Of a stretch of 64,000 nt of DNA, positions 38,044 to 46,337 are shown in pieces. How positions within the stretch are numbered: the stretch's first letter is position 1; the number at the start of each line of letters is the position of its first letter. Where the stretch lies: NCBI RefSeq assembly GCF_900101545.1, contig NZ_FMZU01000002.1, positions 248,001 to 312,000 of the forward strand. The letters run 5' to 3'. This DNA is from Variovorax sp. CF079 (GTDB lineage: Bacteria > Pseudomonadota > Gammaproteobacteria > Burkholderiales > Burkholderiaceae_C). Below the pieces are notes generated by a model, which saw nothing but the letters and a program-made list of their open reading frames with translations, had not been told where the DNA came from and made no database searches. The position numbers and the translations under genes were made by a program.

Positions 38044-39504
38044 CTAGCTGGTGCGTGCGGCGCCGACCGGCTCTTTTTCCTCTTCGGTTTCGGCCGACAG
38101 CGATCCGGCACGCAGCAGCAAGGCGCCGAGCAAGGCCGCCGCGGCCGCGAAGACGGCGCCGACGATGAAGGCCACGTGATAGCCGCCATTGAGCGCGGCC
38201 AGCGCATGCGCCCCGGAGCCCGTGAGGCGGTCGGTGCGCGCCGAGGCAAGGCTCGCGAGCACCGCGAGGCCCAATGCGCCGCCCATCATGAAAGCCGTGT
38301 TGACGATGCCCGAAGCCAGGCCCGATTCGCTCGGCGCGACGTCGCTCATCGCGACCAGCAGCATCGGGTTGAGCGCGATGCCGGCGCCGAGGCCGAGCAG
38401 CGTCATGCCTGGCATCACGTCGAGCAGGAAGCTGCCGTCCACCGGCGCGCGCGCGAACAGCGCCAGTCCCGCGGCCGCCAGCAGCAGCCCGAACGCGAGC
38501 GGCCCGCGGTTGCCGAAGCGCATCACCAGCTTGGCCGAGAGGCCGAGCGAGAAGACTGCCATGATGAGGTTGGCCGGCAGGAAGGCGAGGCCGACCTGCA
38601 TCGGGCTGTAGCCCAGCACCAGCTGCAGGTAGAGCGCCGAGATGAAGAACCACGCGAACATCGCGGCGGCCCACAGCACGCCCATCACGTTGGCGACGGC
38701 CACGTTGCGCAGGCGGAACAGGCGCAGCGGCATCAGCGGATGGCGCACGCGCGCCTCGATGGCGATGAAGACCGCCAGCAATGCCGCCGCGATGCCGAGC
38801 AGGCCTAGCGTCTGCGTCGAAGTCCAGCCGATCTCGTTGCCGTTGACGATTGCATACACCGCCAGCATCAATGAAAGCGTGACGCTCACCGCGCCGCCGA
38901 CGTCGAGCTTCTCGCCGGCCGCATGCCCGGGCAGGTGCGGCAGCAGTGCGAGGCACAGCGCATAGACCGCCACACCGATCGGCAGGTTGACGAGAAAGAT
39001 CCAGTGCCAGCTGAGGGCGTCGGTCAGGAGGCCGCCCAGCAGCACGCCGATGCTGCCGCCGCCGGCGCACACGAAGCCGTAGACGCCCATCGCCTTGGCG
39101 CGTTCGGCCGGTTCGGTGAACAGGTTCATGATCAGCGAGAGCGCGACCGCCGAGACCACCGCGCCGCCCAGGCCCTGCACCGCGCGCGCGGCGACCAGCA
39201 GGGCTTGCGAGTTCGAGAGACCGCAGGTCAGCGAGGCGACGGTGAACAGCGTGATGCCGAGCAGGAACAGCCGCCGATGCCCGAACAGGTCGCCCAGCCG
39301 GCCGCCCAAGAGCAGGAAGCCGCCAAAGGTGAGCATGTAGGCGTTCACCACCCAGACCAGCGAGGTCTCGGTGAAACCGAGGTCGGTGCGGATCGAGGGC
39401 AGCGCCACGTTCACGATCGTGGTGTCCAGCACGATCATCAGGACGCCGAGGCAAAGGACCATGAGCGCCAGCCAGCGCCGGCGACCTTCGATGTGCTGGC
39501 TCAT
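38044..39504 (-). CDS. MFS transporter, DHA2 (EmrB/QacA) type
   Basis: Proton-driven efflux transporter of 486 aa with 14 predicted membrane segments. Motif C-like and DHA2 blocks are visible: LDTTIVNVALPSIRTDLG (residues about 27-44, D1 motif), GGRLGDLFGHRRLFLLG (motif A, about 67-83) and WHWIFLVNLPIG (about 167-178). Such pumps export drugs, dyes or toxic metabolites. The start overlaps the SRPBCC gene stop (ATGA), and the SDR gene is 15 bp further upstream, so the three form an operon. The C-terminus carries a charged tail (SAETEEEKEPVG). Confidence 0.92.
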   Translation of the reverse strand: MSQHIEGRRRWLALMVLCLGVLMIVLDTTIVNVALPSIRTDLGFTETSLVWVVNAYMLTFGGFLLLGGRLGDLFGHRRLFLLGITLFTVASLTCGLSNSQALLVAARAVQGLGGAVVSAVALSLIMNLFTEPAERAKAMGVYGFVCAGGGSIGVLLGGLLTDALSWHWIFLVNLPIGVAVYALCLALLPHLPGHAAGEKLDVGGAVSVTLSLMLAVYAIVNGNEIGWTSTQTLGLLGIAAALLAVFIAIEARVRHPLMPLRLFRLRNVAVANVMGVLWAAAMFAWFFISALYLQLVLGYSPMQVGLAFLPANLIMAVFSLGLSAKLVMRFGNRGPLAFGLLLAAAGLALFARAPVDGSFLLDVMPGMTLLGLGAGIALNPMLLVAMSDVAPSESGLASGIVNTAFMMGGALGLAVLASLASARTDRLTGSGAHALAALNGGYHVAFIVGAVFAAAAALLGALLLRAGSLSAETEEEKEPVGAARTS

Positions 39505-40034
39505 CCTTGCTTCTCCGCGGCCGTCTTGAGGTTGCCGAGGCCGGTCTCGAAGTCCTTGCCGACCATCGTGTCCATGTCGAAGAACACCTGCATGAGCTTC
39601 GCCATGTAGGGATTGGGCCCGTACATCGCCCAGGTCAGCTTGGTGGCATCGCCCTCGGGCTGCATCGTGAATTCGGCGGTGTTGTGGGACTCGAAGGGCT
39701 TGCTGAAGTCGAGCTGGATCTTGACGCGTGACGCCGGCGCGACCTCCGTGATCTCCATGCGTCCGGCGCCGGCCTTGCCTTCGCCTTCCCATGCGTACAC
39801 GGCGCCCTTGCCGCTGGGCGGGCCGCTCAAGGTTCTTTTCATTCCCGGCTCCAGGTTCTCGTAGGGCGACCAGGCGCGCCAATTGCGGAAGTCGCTGATG
39901 AGGGTAAGGATTTTTCCCGGCGGCGCCTTGATGGTGGTGCTGCGCTCGACGCGGAAGGTGTCGGGCTTGGTGGCCGCCCACCCGAGCAATGCGGCCAACA
40001 GGACGACGATGGCGATGACGATGGTCTTGAGCAT
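39501..40034 (-). CDS. SRPBCC family protein with N-terminal membrane anchor
   Basis: Protein of 177 aa with an uncleaved N-terminal hydrophobic segment (LKTIVIAIVVLLAALLGWAA) and a polyketide-cyclase/START-like pocket domain: FRVERSTTIKAPPGKILTLISDFRNWRAWSPYENLEPG, then EITEVAPASRVKIQLDFSKPFES and KLTWAMYGPNPYMAKLMQVFFDMDTMVGKDFETGLGNLK. These domains bind hydrophobic ligands. Placement between a dehydrogenase and an efflux pump suggests that all three handle one lipophilic compound. Confidence 0.85.
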   Translation of the reverse strand: MLKTIVIAIVVLLAALLGWAATKPDTFRVERSTTIKAPPGKILTLISDFRNWRAWSPYENLEPGMKRTLSGPPSGKGAVYAWEGEGKAGAGRMEITEVAPASRVKIQLDFSKPFESHNTAEFTMQPEGDATKLTWAMYGPNPYMAKLMQVFFDMDTMVGKDFETGLGNLKTAAEKQG

Positions 40035-40049
40035 GAAAAAAATCTCCGT

Positions 40050-40844
40050 TCAATCGACAAGAAAGCCGCAGCTGAGGTTGGCGACGGTGCCGGTGATGGC
40101 GCCGGCGTAGCCGGAGGCCAGGAACACCGCCGTGTTCGCCACCTCGTCCAGCGTCGGCAGACGTTTCAGCAACGTGCCGGTGGCCGCGCCTGCGAGCATC
40201 TGGTCGATGCTGAGGCCGGCGCGTTCGGCCAGCGGACGGAACACCTCACGCGTGTGCGAAGTCGCCACCGCCTCGGGAATCGCATGGGGCCGCATGCAGA
40301 CGACGCGGATGCCCTGCGCGCCGAGCTCGCCGGCCAAGTGGCGGGACATCGCCTCGACCGCTGCGCTCGCCACGCAGTTTCCCATGTAGCCGGGCCCCGG
40401 CAGGCGAGCGCCTGGCGTCGAGAGGGTGAGGATCACGCCCGAACCCTTCTTCGCCATGTGCCGCGCCACGGCCTGCGCGGTGATGAAGTTGCTGCGCGTG
40501 TAGATGGTGATCGGGTATTCGTAGTCCTGCAGCGACAGGTCTGCGAAGGGCGTGCCCTGGACGTGTGCAACGCCGATGGCATTCAATGCGATGTCGATGC
40601 CGCCGGCCTTCTGCGCCACGGCATCGGCGTGCCGGTCGACCGCTTGCGCATCGAGGGCATCGACCACCGCGCTTTCGGCCGTGCCGCCCGCGGCCTCGAT
40701 GTCCGCTGCGACGGCTTCGAGGTGGGCCAACGTGCGGCCGGCGAGAAACACCTTGGCGCCTTCTCGGGCGAAGGCGCGTGCGACGGCACCGCCGACGGCG
40801 CCTCCGGCGCCGTGGATCACTGCAGTCTTGTTGGCGAGCAGCAT
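40050..40844 (-). CDS. Short-chain dehydrogenase/reductase
   Basis: SDR of 264 aa. The nucleotide motif is AVIHGAGGAVGGAVARAFAREGA (residues about 8-30) and LNAIG stands for the NNAG motif. The catalytic tetrad is abnormal: the Ser position is in LTLSTPGARLPGPGYMGNC, but the YxxxK motif is not seen; YMGNCVAS carries tyrosine without the lysine four residues on. The enzyme may thus be non-catalytic or use another base. The ATG at 40844 was chosen for its GAGGAGATACGC ribosome site over an upstream ATG at 40877. It is first in the SDR-SRPBCC-MFS operon. Confidence 0.87.
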   Translation of the reverse strand: MLLANKTAVIHGAGGAVGGAVARAFAREGAKVFLAGRTLAHLEAVAADIEAAGGTAESAVVDALDAQAVDRHADAVAQKAGGIDIALNAIGVAHVQGTPFADLSLQDYEYPITIYTRSNFITAQAVARHMAKKGSGVILTLSTPGARLPGPGYMGNCVASAAVEAMSRHLAGELGAQGIRVVCMRPHAIPEAVATSHTREVFRPLAERAGLSIDQMLAGAATGTLLKRLPTLDEVANTAVFLASGYAGAITGTVANLSCGFLVD

Positions 40845-40896
40845 GCGTATCTCCTCGGGTTTGTGTACGCCATCCACAAACCTTAGCAGAGATACT

Positions 40897-40920
40897 GGAC
40901 GGTGTCCACATGCACCGTCT
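40897..40920. promoter_or_regulatory. Overlapping inverted repeats upstream of the SDR operon
   Basis: TGGACGGTGTCCA (five-base arms, 40897-40909) overlaps a second palindrome with arms GACGGTG (40899-40905) and CACCGTC (40914-40920). Located 53-76 bp before the SDR start. It looks like a TetR/MarR-type operator, but no such regulator gene is adjacent. Confidence 0.4.
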
Positions 40921-40967
40921 ACGAGTATTCGGAACGCCGTCGAGCGCCGTCGCCGGCGCGAGGCTAC

Positions 40968-41297
40968 CTAGTAGCGATAGGGGTTGTTCGGGCGGCGGTC
41001 GTAGCGATTGGGCACGCCGTCACCGTCGCGATCGCGGTCGTAACGGTTCGGTATGCCGTCGCGGTCGTTGTCCCCCCAGCCGCGGTGGCGGGAATCCCAG
41101 CGATCGTCGCCGTGCCAGCGCTGCTGCGGCTGGCCGTAATAGGGCTGCCCGTAGTAAACCTGCGGCGGCGGAGGCGGCGCCGGAACCACGATCACGCGGT
41201 GCGGATAGCGCTCGCCGTATTCAGCATGGGCCGGAGCCGTGATCGCGCCGAGCGACAGCAGGGCGGCGGCGCCAAGAGTGAAAGTGATCTTTCTCAT
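40968..41297 (-). CDS. Exported protein with Asp-rich (thrombospondin-3-like) calcium motifs
   Basis: Small exported protein of 109 aa with a signal peptide ending PAHAEYG. The middle has a Pro/Tyr stretch (VVPAPPPPPQVYYGQPYYGQPQQRW). The C-terminus carries DNDRDGIPNRYDRDRDGDGV and PNRYDRRPNNP, two units of the DxDxDGxPNxxD type known to bind calcium in thrombospondin type 3 repeats. The family is frequent as small outer-surface proteins in Burkholderiales. ACAAGGAGCTCGC gives a strong ribosome site for the ATG at 41297. Confidence 0.78.
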   Translation of the reverse strand: MRKITFTLGAAALLSLGAITAPAHAEYGERYPHRVIVVPAPPPPPQVYYGQPYYGQPQQRWHGDDRWDSRHRGWGDNDRDGIPNRYDRDRDGDGVPNRYDRRPNNPYRY

Positions 41298-41442
41298 GCG
41301 AGCTCCTTGTGCTTGGAAGGAGCCTTCATCGTGCTCCTGCCATGTGAAGCAGGCGTAAGGCACAAGCGAAATCTTGTATAGCCCTGTGTCGCCCCGGTGT
41401 TGTCCCTGCCAGGCTTAACGCCGGCCCTGCAAGTTTTGCTTA

Positions 41443-41466
41443 CATGTAGTTATAATGTATTACATG
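41443..41466. promoter_or_regulatory. AT-rich palindromic segment at the start of the 65-aa gene
   Basis: CATGTA (41443-41448) and TACATG (41461-41466) are exact inverted copies. ATGTA-T-TACAT (41455-41465) is a second palindrome, and TATAAT (41451-41456) resembles a -10 box. The composition contrasts with the GC-rich surroundings. If TATAAT is the -10 box, transcription would begin close to the start codon, giving a short or absent leader. Confidence 0.35.
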
Positions 41467-41652
41467 AACACCGAGCGCGACAACTTCCACGACTGGGCAC
41501 GAGACAAGCAGGACACCTCGTTCGACACGCTCGCGCGACCCGACCTGGATGATGCCCCGGAGCACCGTGCCGTGCGTTGGGGCCGGCTCGTGGTTCTGGC
41601 GCTGCTGGGGGTGGCGCTCATCGTCGGCTTCAAGTGGCTCGCGGGACTTTAA
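41455..41652 (+). CDS. Small membrane-anchored protein (65 aa)
   Basis: Hypothetical protein with a hydrophilic N-terminal half ([33 protein letters not shown]) and one C-terminal membrane segment ([23 protein letters not shown]). The topology is a single-pass tail anchor. The start could be ATG 41455 or ATG 41464; no Shine-Dalgarno is obvious and a TATAAT lies just upstream. Coding bias is consistent with a gene. Function unknown. Confidence 0.6.
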   Translation: MYYMNTERDNFHDWARDKQDTSFDTLARPDLDDAPEHRAVRWGRLVVLALLGVALIVGFKWLAGL

Positions 41653-41759
41653 GTCTCCCCAAAGTCATAGAGCGGCGCTACTCTTCCTGCGGTTCTTCCG
41701 AACCCTGTCGGCGTCTACGCTTGGCAAGGCGTCGCATCACAAACCGCGGAGAGCAAACC

Positions 41760-42584
41760 ATGAGCAACATCATCACCGTCCAAGACGGCACGCAGATCTA
41801 CTACAAGGACTGGGGCACGGGCCAGCCGGTCGTTTTTTCGCACGGCTGGCCGCTGACCGCCGACGCCTGGGACGCCCAGATGGTGTTCCTCGGCGAGCGC
41901 GGCTTTCGCGTCATCGCTCACGACCGGCGCGGCCACGGCCGCTCCAGTCAACCCTGGAACGGCAACGACATGGACACCTACGCCGACGACCTGGCCGAGC
42001 TGATGAACAAGCTCGACATCAAGGACGCGGTGATGGTGGGCCATTCCACCGGCGGCGGCGAGGTGACGCGCTACCTCGGCCGCCACGGCACGAAGCGCGT
42101 CGCCAAGGCCGTGCTGCTGGGCGCCGTGCCGCCGCTGATGCTGAAGACGGCGGCCAATCCGGGCGGCCTGCCGCTCGAGGTTTTCGACGGCATCCGCGCC
42201 GGCGTCACGGCCGACCGCTCGCAGTTCTTCAAGGACCTGACCGCACCTTTCTACGGCGCCAACCGGCCCAACGCCAAGGTCTCGCAGGGCTTGCGAGATT
42301 CGTTCTGGCTGCAGGGCATGATGGGCGGGCACAAGGGCCTGCTGGATTGCATCAAGCAGTTCTCGGAAACCGACTTCACCGAAGACCTCAAGAAGATCGA
42401 CGTGCCGACCCTGATCGCGCATGGCGACGACGACCAGATCGTGCCGATCGGCGCTTCGGCCATGCTGTCGTCCAAGCTGGTCAAGGGCTCGACGCTGAAG
42501 ATCTACCCGGGCCTTTCGCACGGCCTGGCCAGCACGCACGCCGAGCAGTTCAACGTCGACCTGCTGGCTTTCATCAAGGGCTGA
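41760..42584 (+). CDS. Alpha/beta hydrolase (non-heme haloperoxidase type)
   Basis: Alpha/beta hydrolase of 274 aa of the bacterial non-heme chloroperoxidase/arylesterase group. Visible: oxyanion-hole region [15 protein letters not shown] (about residues 24-38), DRRGHGRSS, nucleophile elbow [19 protein letters not shown] (Ser about 97), catalytic Asp in [10 protein letters not shown] and His in [14 protein letters not shown] (about 254). These enzymes show esterase activity and perhydrolase side activity. Start ATG 41760 has a GGAGAGCAAACC context. It overlaps the convergent membrane protein gene by 11 bp. Confidence 0.92.
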   Translation: MSNIITVQDGTQIYYKDWGTGQPVVFSHGWPLTADAWDAQMVFLGERGFRVIAHDRRGHGRSSQPWNGNDMDTYADDLAELMNKLDIKDAVMVGHSTGGGEVTRYLGRHGTKRVAKAVLLGAVPPLMLKTAANPGGLPLEVFDGIRAGVTADRSQFFKDLTAPFYGANRPNAKVSQGLRDSFWLQGMMGGHKGLLDCIKQFSETDFTEDLKKIDVPTLIAHGDDDQIVPIGASAMLSSKLVKGSTLKIYPGLSHGLASTHAEQFNVDLLAFIKG

Positions 42585-43095
42585 GCTCTCCGGTAGCTGC
42601 GACCGCCAGTCGGTTCGCGGCACGCAGGCGGCGCACCTGCAGGAAGGCGCCGATCAGGAACAGGATGAAGATCGGGCCGATGACCTTCTGCAGGCCGGGA
42701 TCGTCGGCGTTGGCGAACACCGGAGATCCCAGCGGCACGCGCGTGAAGGTCTCGGTCACGCCGGGAATCATGTGGAAGAAGAAGGTGAGCGAATAGCTCA
42801 CCACTTCCACATAGGCCGACGCCTTGCCGAAGGCACGCGAGCGGCCGGCCAGTACCGCAATGCCCAGCACCACGAGCGTGGCGATGCCCAGCACATGCGG
42901 CTTGCCGAAGCCGCCGTGCTGGAAGATGCCGAAGCCGGTCAGGCAGGTCAGGACGGTGGTCCACAGGTAGACCTGCCCCGCGCGGGTCGCCAGGGTGATT
43001 TGCTTGTAGCGGAAGAAGGCCACGATGCCCGCGGCGACCGCGAGGAGGCTGATGGCGGTGTGCACGACACCGAGCGGCGTGAGGCCGTAGAACAT
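42574..43095 (-). CDS. Membrane protein, function unknown (173 aa)
   Basis: Inner-membrane protein with about five hydrophobic segments ([88 protein letters not shown]). Histidines lie in or near segments ([13 protein letters not shown]), reminiscent of small quinone- or heme-binding membrane proteins such as the DUF2306 type, though I cannot name the family. It lies upstream of the mrp operon end but is separated by 75 bp. Confidence 0.7.
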   Translation of the reverse strand: MFYGLTPLGVVHTAISLLAVAAGIVAFFRYKQITLATRAGQVYLWTTVLTCLTGFGIFQHGGFGKPHVLGIATLVVLGIAVLAGRSRAFGKASAYVEVVSYSLTFFFHMIPGVTETFTRVPLGSPVFANADDPGLQKVIGPIFILFLIGAFLQVRRLRAANRLAVAATGELSP

Positions 43096-43170
43096 GGCGC
43101 GCTCCTGGGATTGAGTCCCGCGAGCGTAGCGATTAAGCCGTCCGAAGCCCAGCCCCTTGATGGAATGGCG

Positions 43171-43518
43171 CTAGGTGGGCGGCGGAATGTCGCGGCCCTT
43201 CTGGCGCTCGCGGAACAGCGCGGCGCGCATCAGGAAGATGGTCGTGACCGGCGCCGTGAGGGCGACGAAGAGCGCGATCAGCACCGCGTGCAGGAACAGG
43301 TTTGCGCCCTGCACGGAGAAGTAAATGATGGTGGCCAGCGTGATGCACCACACGCCGAGCGTCGCACCGAGCGTGGGCGCATGGATGCGGTGAAAGAAGG
43401 TTGGCAGCCGCACCAGCCCGAAGGAGCCGATAGCGGCAAAGGCGGCGCCCAGCACGGTGAATACCGCGGCCAGGATCTCGGCCCAAAGCGGCAGCGGGCC
43501 CACGATGAAGTCGCTCAT
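43171..43518 (-). CDS. mnhG: Mrp-type Na+(K+)/H+ antiporter subunit G
   Basis: Small membrane subunit (115 aa) of the multi-gene Mrp/Mnh/Pha antiporter with three membrane segments: WAEILAAVFTVLGAAFAAIGSFGLVRLPTFFHRIHAPTLGATLGVW, then VWCITLATIIYFS and FLHAVLIALFVALTAPVTTIFLMRAAL. The RLPTFFHRIHAPT block is the MnhG signature. It is last in the operon; its start overlaps the mnhF stop (ATGA). Confidence 0.93.
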   Translation of the reverse strand: MSDFIVGPLPLWAEILAAVFTVLGAAFAAIGSFGLVRLPTFFHRIHAPTLGATLGVWCITLATIIYFSVQGANLFLHAVLIALFVALTAPVTTIFLMRAALFRERQKGRDIPPPT

Positions 43519-43793
43519 TCGATCACCTCGCCGCGCAGCAGGAACTTCGCGAGCGCGGTCGAGCCGACGAAGCCGAACAGCGCGATCAGCATCGCCGCCT
43601 CGAAGTAGACATTGCTCGCATAGACGATGCCGAGCACCAGCATCATCAGCATGCCGTTGATGTAGAGGCAGTCGAGCGCCATCACGCGGTCTTGCGCGGT
43701 GGGGCCGACGAGCAGGCGCGCCAGTGCGCACAGCATGGCCACCGCAAGCAGCAGCAGCGCCAGCTTGAGGGCCCAGAAGAGCACGGGGGTCAT
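43515..43793 (-). CDS. mnhF: Mrp-type Na+(K+)/H+ antiporter subunit F
   Basis: Small subunit (92 aa) with three membrane segments. ARLLVGPTAQDRVMALDCLYINGMLMMLVLGI carries the family block GPTAxDRVMALD, followed by YFEAAMLIALFGFVGSTALAKFLLRGE. The family resembles bile-acid:sodium symporter-type small proteins and is required for the Mrp complex. It overlaps both neighbouring genes by four bases. Confidence 0.94.
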   Translation of the reverse strand: MTPVLFWALKLALLLLAVAMLCALARLLVGPTAQDRVMALDCLYINGMLMMLVLGIVYASNVYFEAAMLIALFGFVGSTALAKFLLRGEVIE

Positions 43794-44284
43794 GATTCGA
43801 AGATCTCCATCAGCGGGCGCTCGTAGCGCGCCCTGATCGTGGCGACGAAGGCTGCTTCGTCCTCGACGTCGAACGCGTGGATCAGGAGCGTGGAGCGGTC
43901 GAGCGAGATCTCGCCCCAGGCCGTGCCCGGCGTGAGGCACAGGATCATCGCCAGCACCGCCAGCGCATTGGGATCGCGCAGGTGGAGCGACACGCGCACG
44001 AAGCGTGGCGACATGCCGCTGCCGCGCCGCGTGAGCAGCAGCCGGGCCACGGTCAGGGCCGAATGGACGAGGTCCAGCGCGACGACGCCGGCGAGCCGCA
44101 GCGCCAGCCCCGGACGGCGCATGCGCACCGTGGCGGGCCTGAGGCTCTGGGTCAGGATCGGGACCGCGATCGCGAGGATGGCCGCCAGCAGCAGCGTCGC
44201 TGCATCGAGCGACTGGTTCAGCAGCACCCACACGACGAAGAGTGCCAGCGACAGCGGCGGCGAGGGGAGCCAGCGTTTGATCAT
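43790..44284 (-). CDS. mnhE: Mrp-type Na+(K+)/H+ antiporter subunit E
   Basis: Subunit of 164 aa with N-terminal membrane segments (LSLALFVVWVLLNQSLDAATLLLAAILAIAVPIL) and a cytoplasmic C-terminal domain. It shows the family block LTPGTAWGEISLDRSTLLIHAFDVEDE (canonical MnhE has LTPGT). Start ATG 44284 overlaps the mnhD stop (ATGA), and the end overlaps mnhF. Confidence 0.93.
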   Translation of the reverse strand: MIKRWLPSPPLSLALFVVWVLLNQSLDAATLLLAAILAIAVPILTQSLRPATVRMRRPGLALRLAGVVALDLVHSALTVARLLLTRRGSGMSPRFVRVSLHLRDPNALAVLAMILCLTPGTAWGEISLDRSTLLIHAFDVEDEAAFVATIRARYERPLMEIFES

Positions 44285-45987
44285 CGTGCGCTGCCTCCTG
44301 CTTGCGTGGTGGGGCCCGGGAGCTGCCGCGCGCCGAGCACGGCCTCGCGGTAGGAGGCGGGCGAACGCAGGCCTTCGGCCGTGGCGGCGGCGTGCCGCAT
44401 CACCGGCTCGGCCGCGAGCGTCAGCGCGAGGCAGGCCGCCAGCAGCGCCGCCACCGGCAGCACTTCGACCGCAGGCAGCGAAGGCAGGGTGGCGTGCGGC
44501 TGGGTCCAGAAGTGGCGGATGCCGGTGCGGCTCAGGGCGATCAGCGAAAGAAAACCCGAGACGATCAAGAGCGCGATGAAGGCCCAGCCCGCCGGCGTGA
44601 TGCCTTGTTCCGCGCCGAGCAGGCCCGAGAGCATCGCGAACTTGCCGACGAAACCCGACAGCGGCGGCAGTCCTGCCAGCAGCAGCGTGCAGCCGACGAA
44701 GCCGAGGCCGAGGAAGGCGATGCCGGCCGGAATGGCGCGGCCGTAAAGCGCTTGCGCATCGTCGTCGAGATTCACGTCGTCCAGGCGACTCAAGTCTTCC
44801 GAGAGAAAGGGTGCATCGCCGGCCGCCTCGTGCGGCGCGACGCTCATGCCTGCATTGCGCCAGCGCTCGATCATGTCGATCAGGAGAAAGAAGGCGCTGG
44901 CCGCCAGCGTGGACGTCAGCAGGTAGTAGAGCGCACCCGCCCACACCGCCGGCTGCCCGAGTCCGATGGCGGCCAGCAGCGTGCCGGCGGAGATCAGCAC
45001 GCTGAAGCCGGCAAGGTTGGACAGCCGCTGGGTGCCGACGATGCCGAGTGCACCGACGAACAGCGTGGCCAGCCCGGTCGCGACCAGCACGGCCTGCCCG
45101 AACTGCGCCGAAGCACCGGTGTCGGGCGCGAACAGCACGGTCCAGAGCCTAAGCACCGTGTAGACGCCGAGCTTGGTGAGGAGCGCGAACACTGCGCCCA
45201 CCGGCGACACGGCGGCGCTGTAGGCCGGCACCAGCCAGAAGTTGAGCGGCCAGGCCCCGGCCTTGGCGAAGAAGGCGGTCGCGAGGATGGCCGCGGCCGC
45301 ATGCACCAGGCCGCGATCGGCCGGCGCGAGCTGCGCAATGCGCATGCCGAGGTCGGCCATGTTGAGGGTGCCGGTCACGCCGTAGAGCAGCGCTGCGCCC
45401 ACGAGGAACAGCGACGAGGCCGCGAGGTTGATGGCCACGTAGTGCAGGCCGGCCTGCACGCGCAGCCGGCCGGAGCCGTGCAGCAGCAAACCGTAGGAGG
45501 CGGCGAGCATCACTTCGAAGAAGACGAAGAGGTTGAACAGGTCGCCGGTCAGGAAAGCACCGTTGAGTCCCATGAGCTGCAGCTGCAGCAGCGGATGGAA
45601 GTGCACGCCGGCCCGGTCCCAGCGCGAGGTCGAGTAGATCGAGGCGGCGAAGGCGACGCCGCCGGTGAGCGCCACCATCATCGTCGAGAGCCGATCGGCC
45701 ACCAGCACGATGCCGAAGGGTGCACGCCAGTTGCCCGGCAGGTAGACGCCGATCGAGCCTGCGCCGCTGCCGGTGTCGGCGGCGTTGACCCAGCGAAGCA
45801 AGGCCAGCGCGGCCAGGAGGCCGACCAGGCCGGAGACCACGCTCAGGAAAGACTTGGTGCGCCGGCGCTGTTCGCCCAGGAGCAGCATCAGCGCGGCCGT
45901 GAACAGGGGCAGCAGGATCGGCACCGCCACGAGATGCGGCATGCCGAGCTCGAGCAGGTGGTCGAGGAAGCGGAAGAGGCCTGTCAT
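44281..45987 (-). CDS. mnhD: Mrp-type Na+(K+)/H+ antiporter subunit D
   Basis: Large proton-channel-like subunit (568 aa) homologous to complex I NuoM/NuoN. It has about 14 membrane segments with FNLFVFFEVMLAASYGLLLHG (the conserved Glu of the channel, about residue 133) and AKAGAWPLNFWLVPAYSAAVSPVGAVFALLTKLGVYTVLR (key lysines, about 222-262). A hydrophilic insertion about 390-430 (RWRNAGMSVAPHEAAGDAPF...LDDDAQALYG) is longer than in the short MnhD proteins. Start overlaps mnhC stop (ATGA). Confidence 0.94.
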   Translation of the reverse strand: MTGLFRFLDHLLELGMPHLVAVPILLPLFTAALMLLLGEQRRRTKSFLSVVSGLVGLLAALALLRWVNAADTGSGAGSIGVYLPGNWRAPFGIVLVADRLSTMMVALTGGVAFAASIYSTSRWDRAGVHFHPLLQLQLMGLNGAFLTGDLFNLFVFFEVMLAASYGLLLHGSGRLRVQAGLHYVAINLAASSLFLVGAALLYGVTGTLNMADLGMRIAQLAPADRGLVHAAAAILATAFFAKAGAWPLNFWLVPAYSAAVSPVGAVFALLTKLGVYTVLRLWTVLFAPDTGASAQFGQAVLVATGLATLFVGALGIVGTQRLSNLAGFSVLISAGTLLAAIGLGQPAVWAGALYYLLTSTLAASAFFLLIDMIERWRNAGMSVAPHEAAGDAPFLSEDLSRLDDVNLDDDAQALYGRAIPAGIAFLGLGFVGCTLLLAGLPPLSGFVGKFAMLSGLLGAEQGITPAGWAFIALLIVSGFLSLIALSRTGIRHFWTQPHATLPSLPAVEVLPVAALLAACLALTLAAEPVMRHAAATAEGLRSPASYREAVLGARQLPGPTTQAGGSAR

Positions 45988-46337
45988 TCCTGCGGCTCCT
46001 TGCGCTCTTCGCCGTCCACGTGGTCGGTGCCGCTGAGCCCGCGCGAGGCCAACAGCACGACCAGGAACAGCGCGGTCATCGCGAAGCCGATCACGATCGC
46101 GGTGAGCACCAGCGCCTGCGGCATCGGATCGGCGGTGTTGGCCAGCGTGGCGGCGAAGCCCGGGATCAGCACCGGTTCGCTATCGATCTTGACGCGGCCC
46201 ATGCTGAAGATGAACAGGTTCACCGCATAGGAGATCAGCGTGAGGCCCATGATCACCTGGAAGGTGCGCGGGCGCAGCAGCAAGTAGACGCCGGAGCCGG
46301 TGAGTACACCGATGGCGATGGCGAGCACGGCCTCCAT
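45984..46337 (-). CDS. mnhC: Mrp-type Na+(K+)/H+ antiporter subunit C
   Basis: NuoK-like subunit (117 aa) with three membrane segments: LAIAIGVLTGSGVYLLLRPRTFQVIMGLTLISYAVNLFIFSMGR and PQALVLTAIVIGFAMTALFLVVLLA. The ALVLTAIVIGFA block holds the family pattern. Its start codon overlaps the upstream mnhAB stop by one base (TGATG), and its end overlaps mnhD. Confidence 0.94.
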   Translation of the reverse strand: MEAVLAIAIGVLTGSGVYLLLRPRTFQVIMGLTLISYAVNLFIFSMGRVKIDSEPVLIPGFAATLANTADPMPQALVLTAIVIGFAMTALFLVVLLASRGLSGTDHVDGEERKEPQE

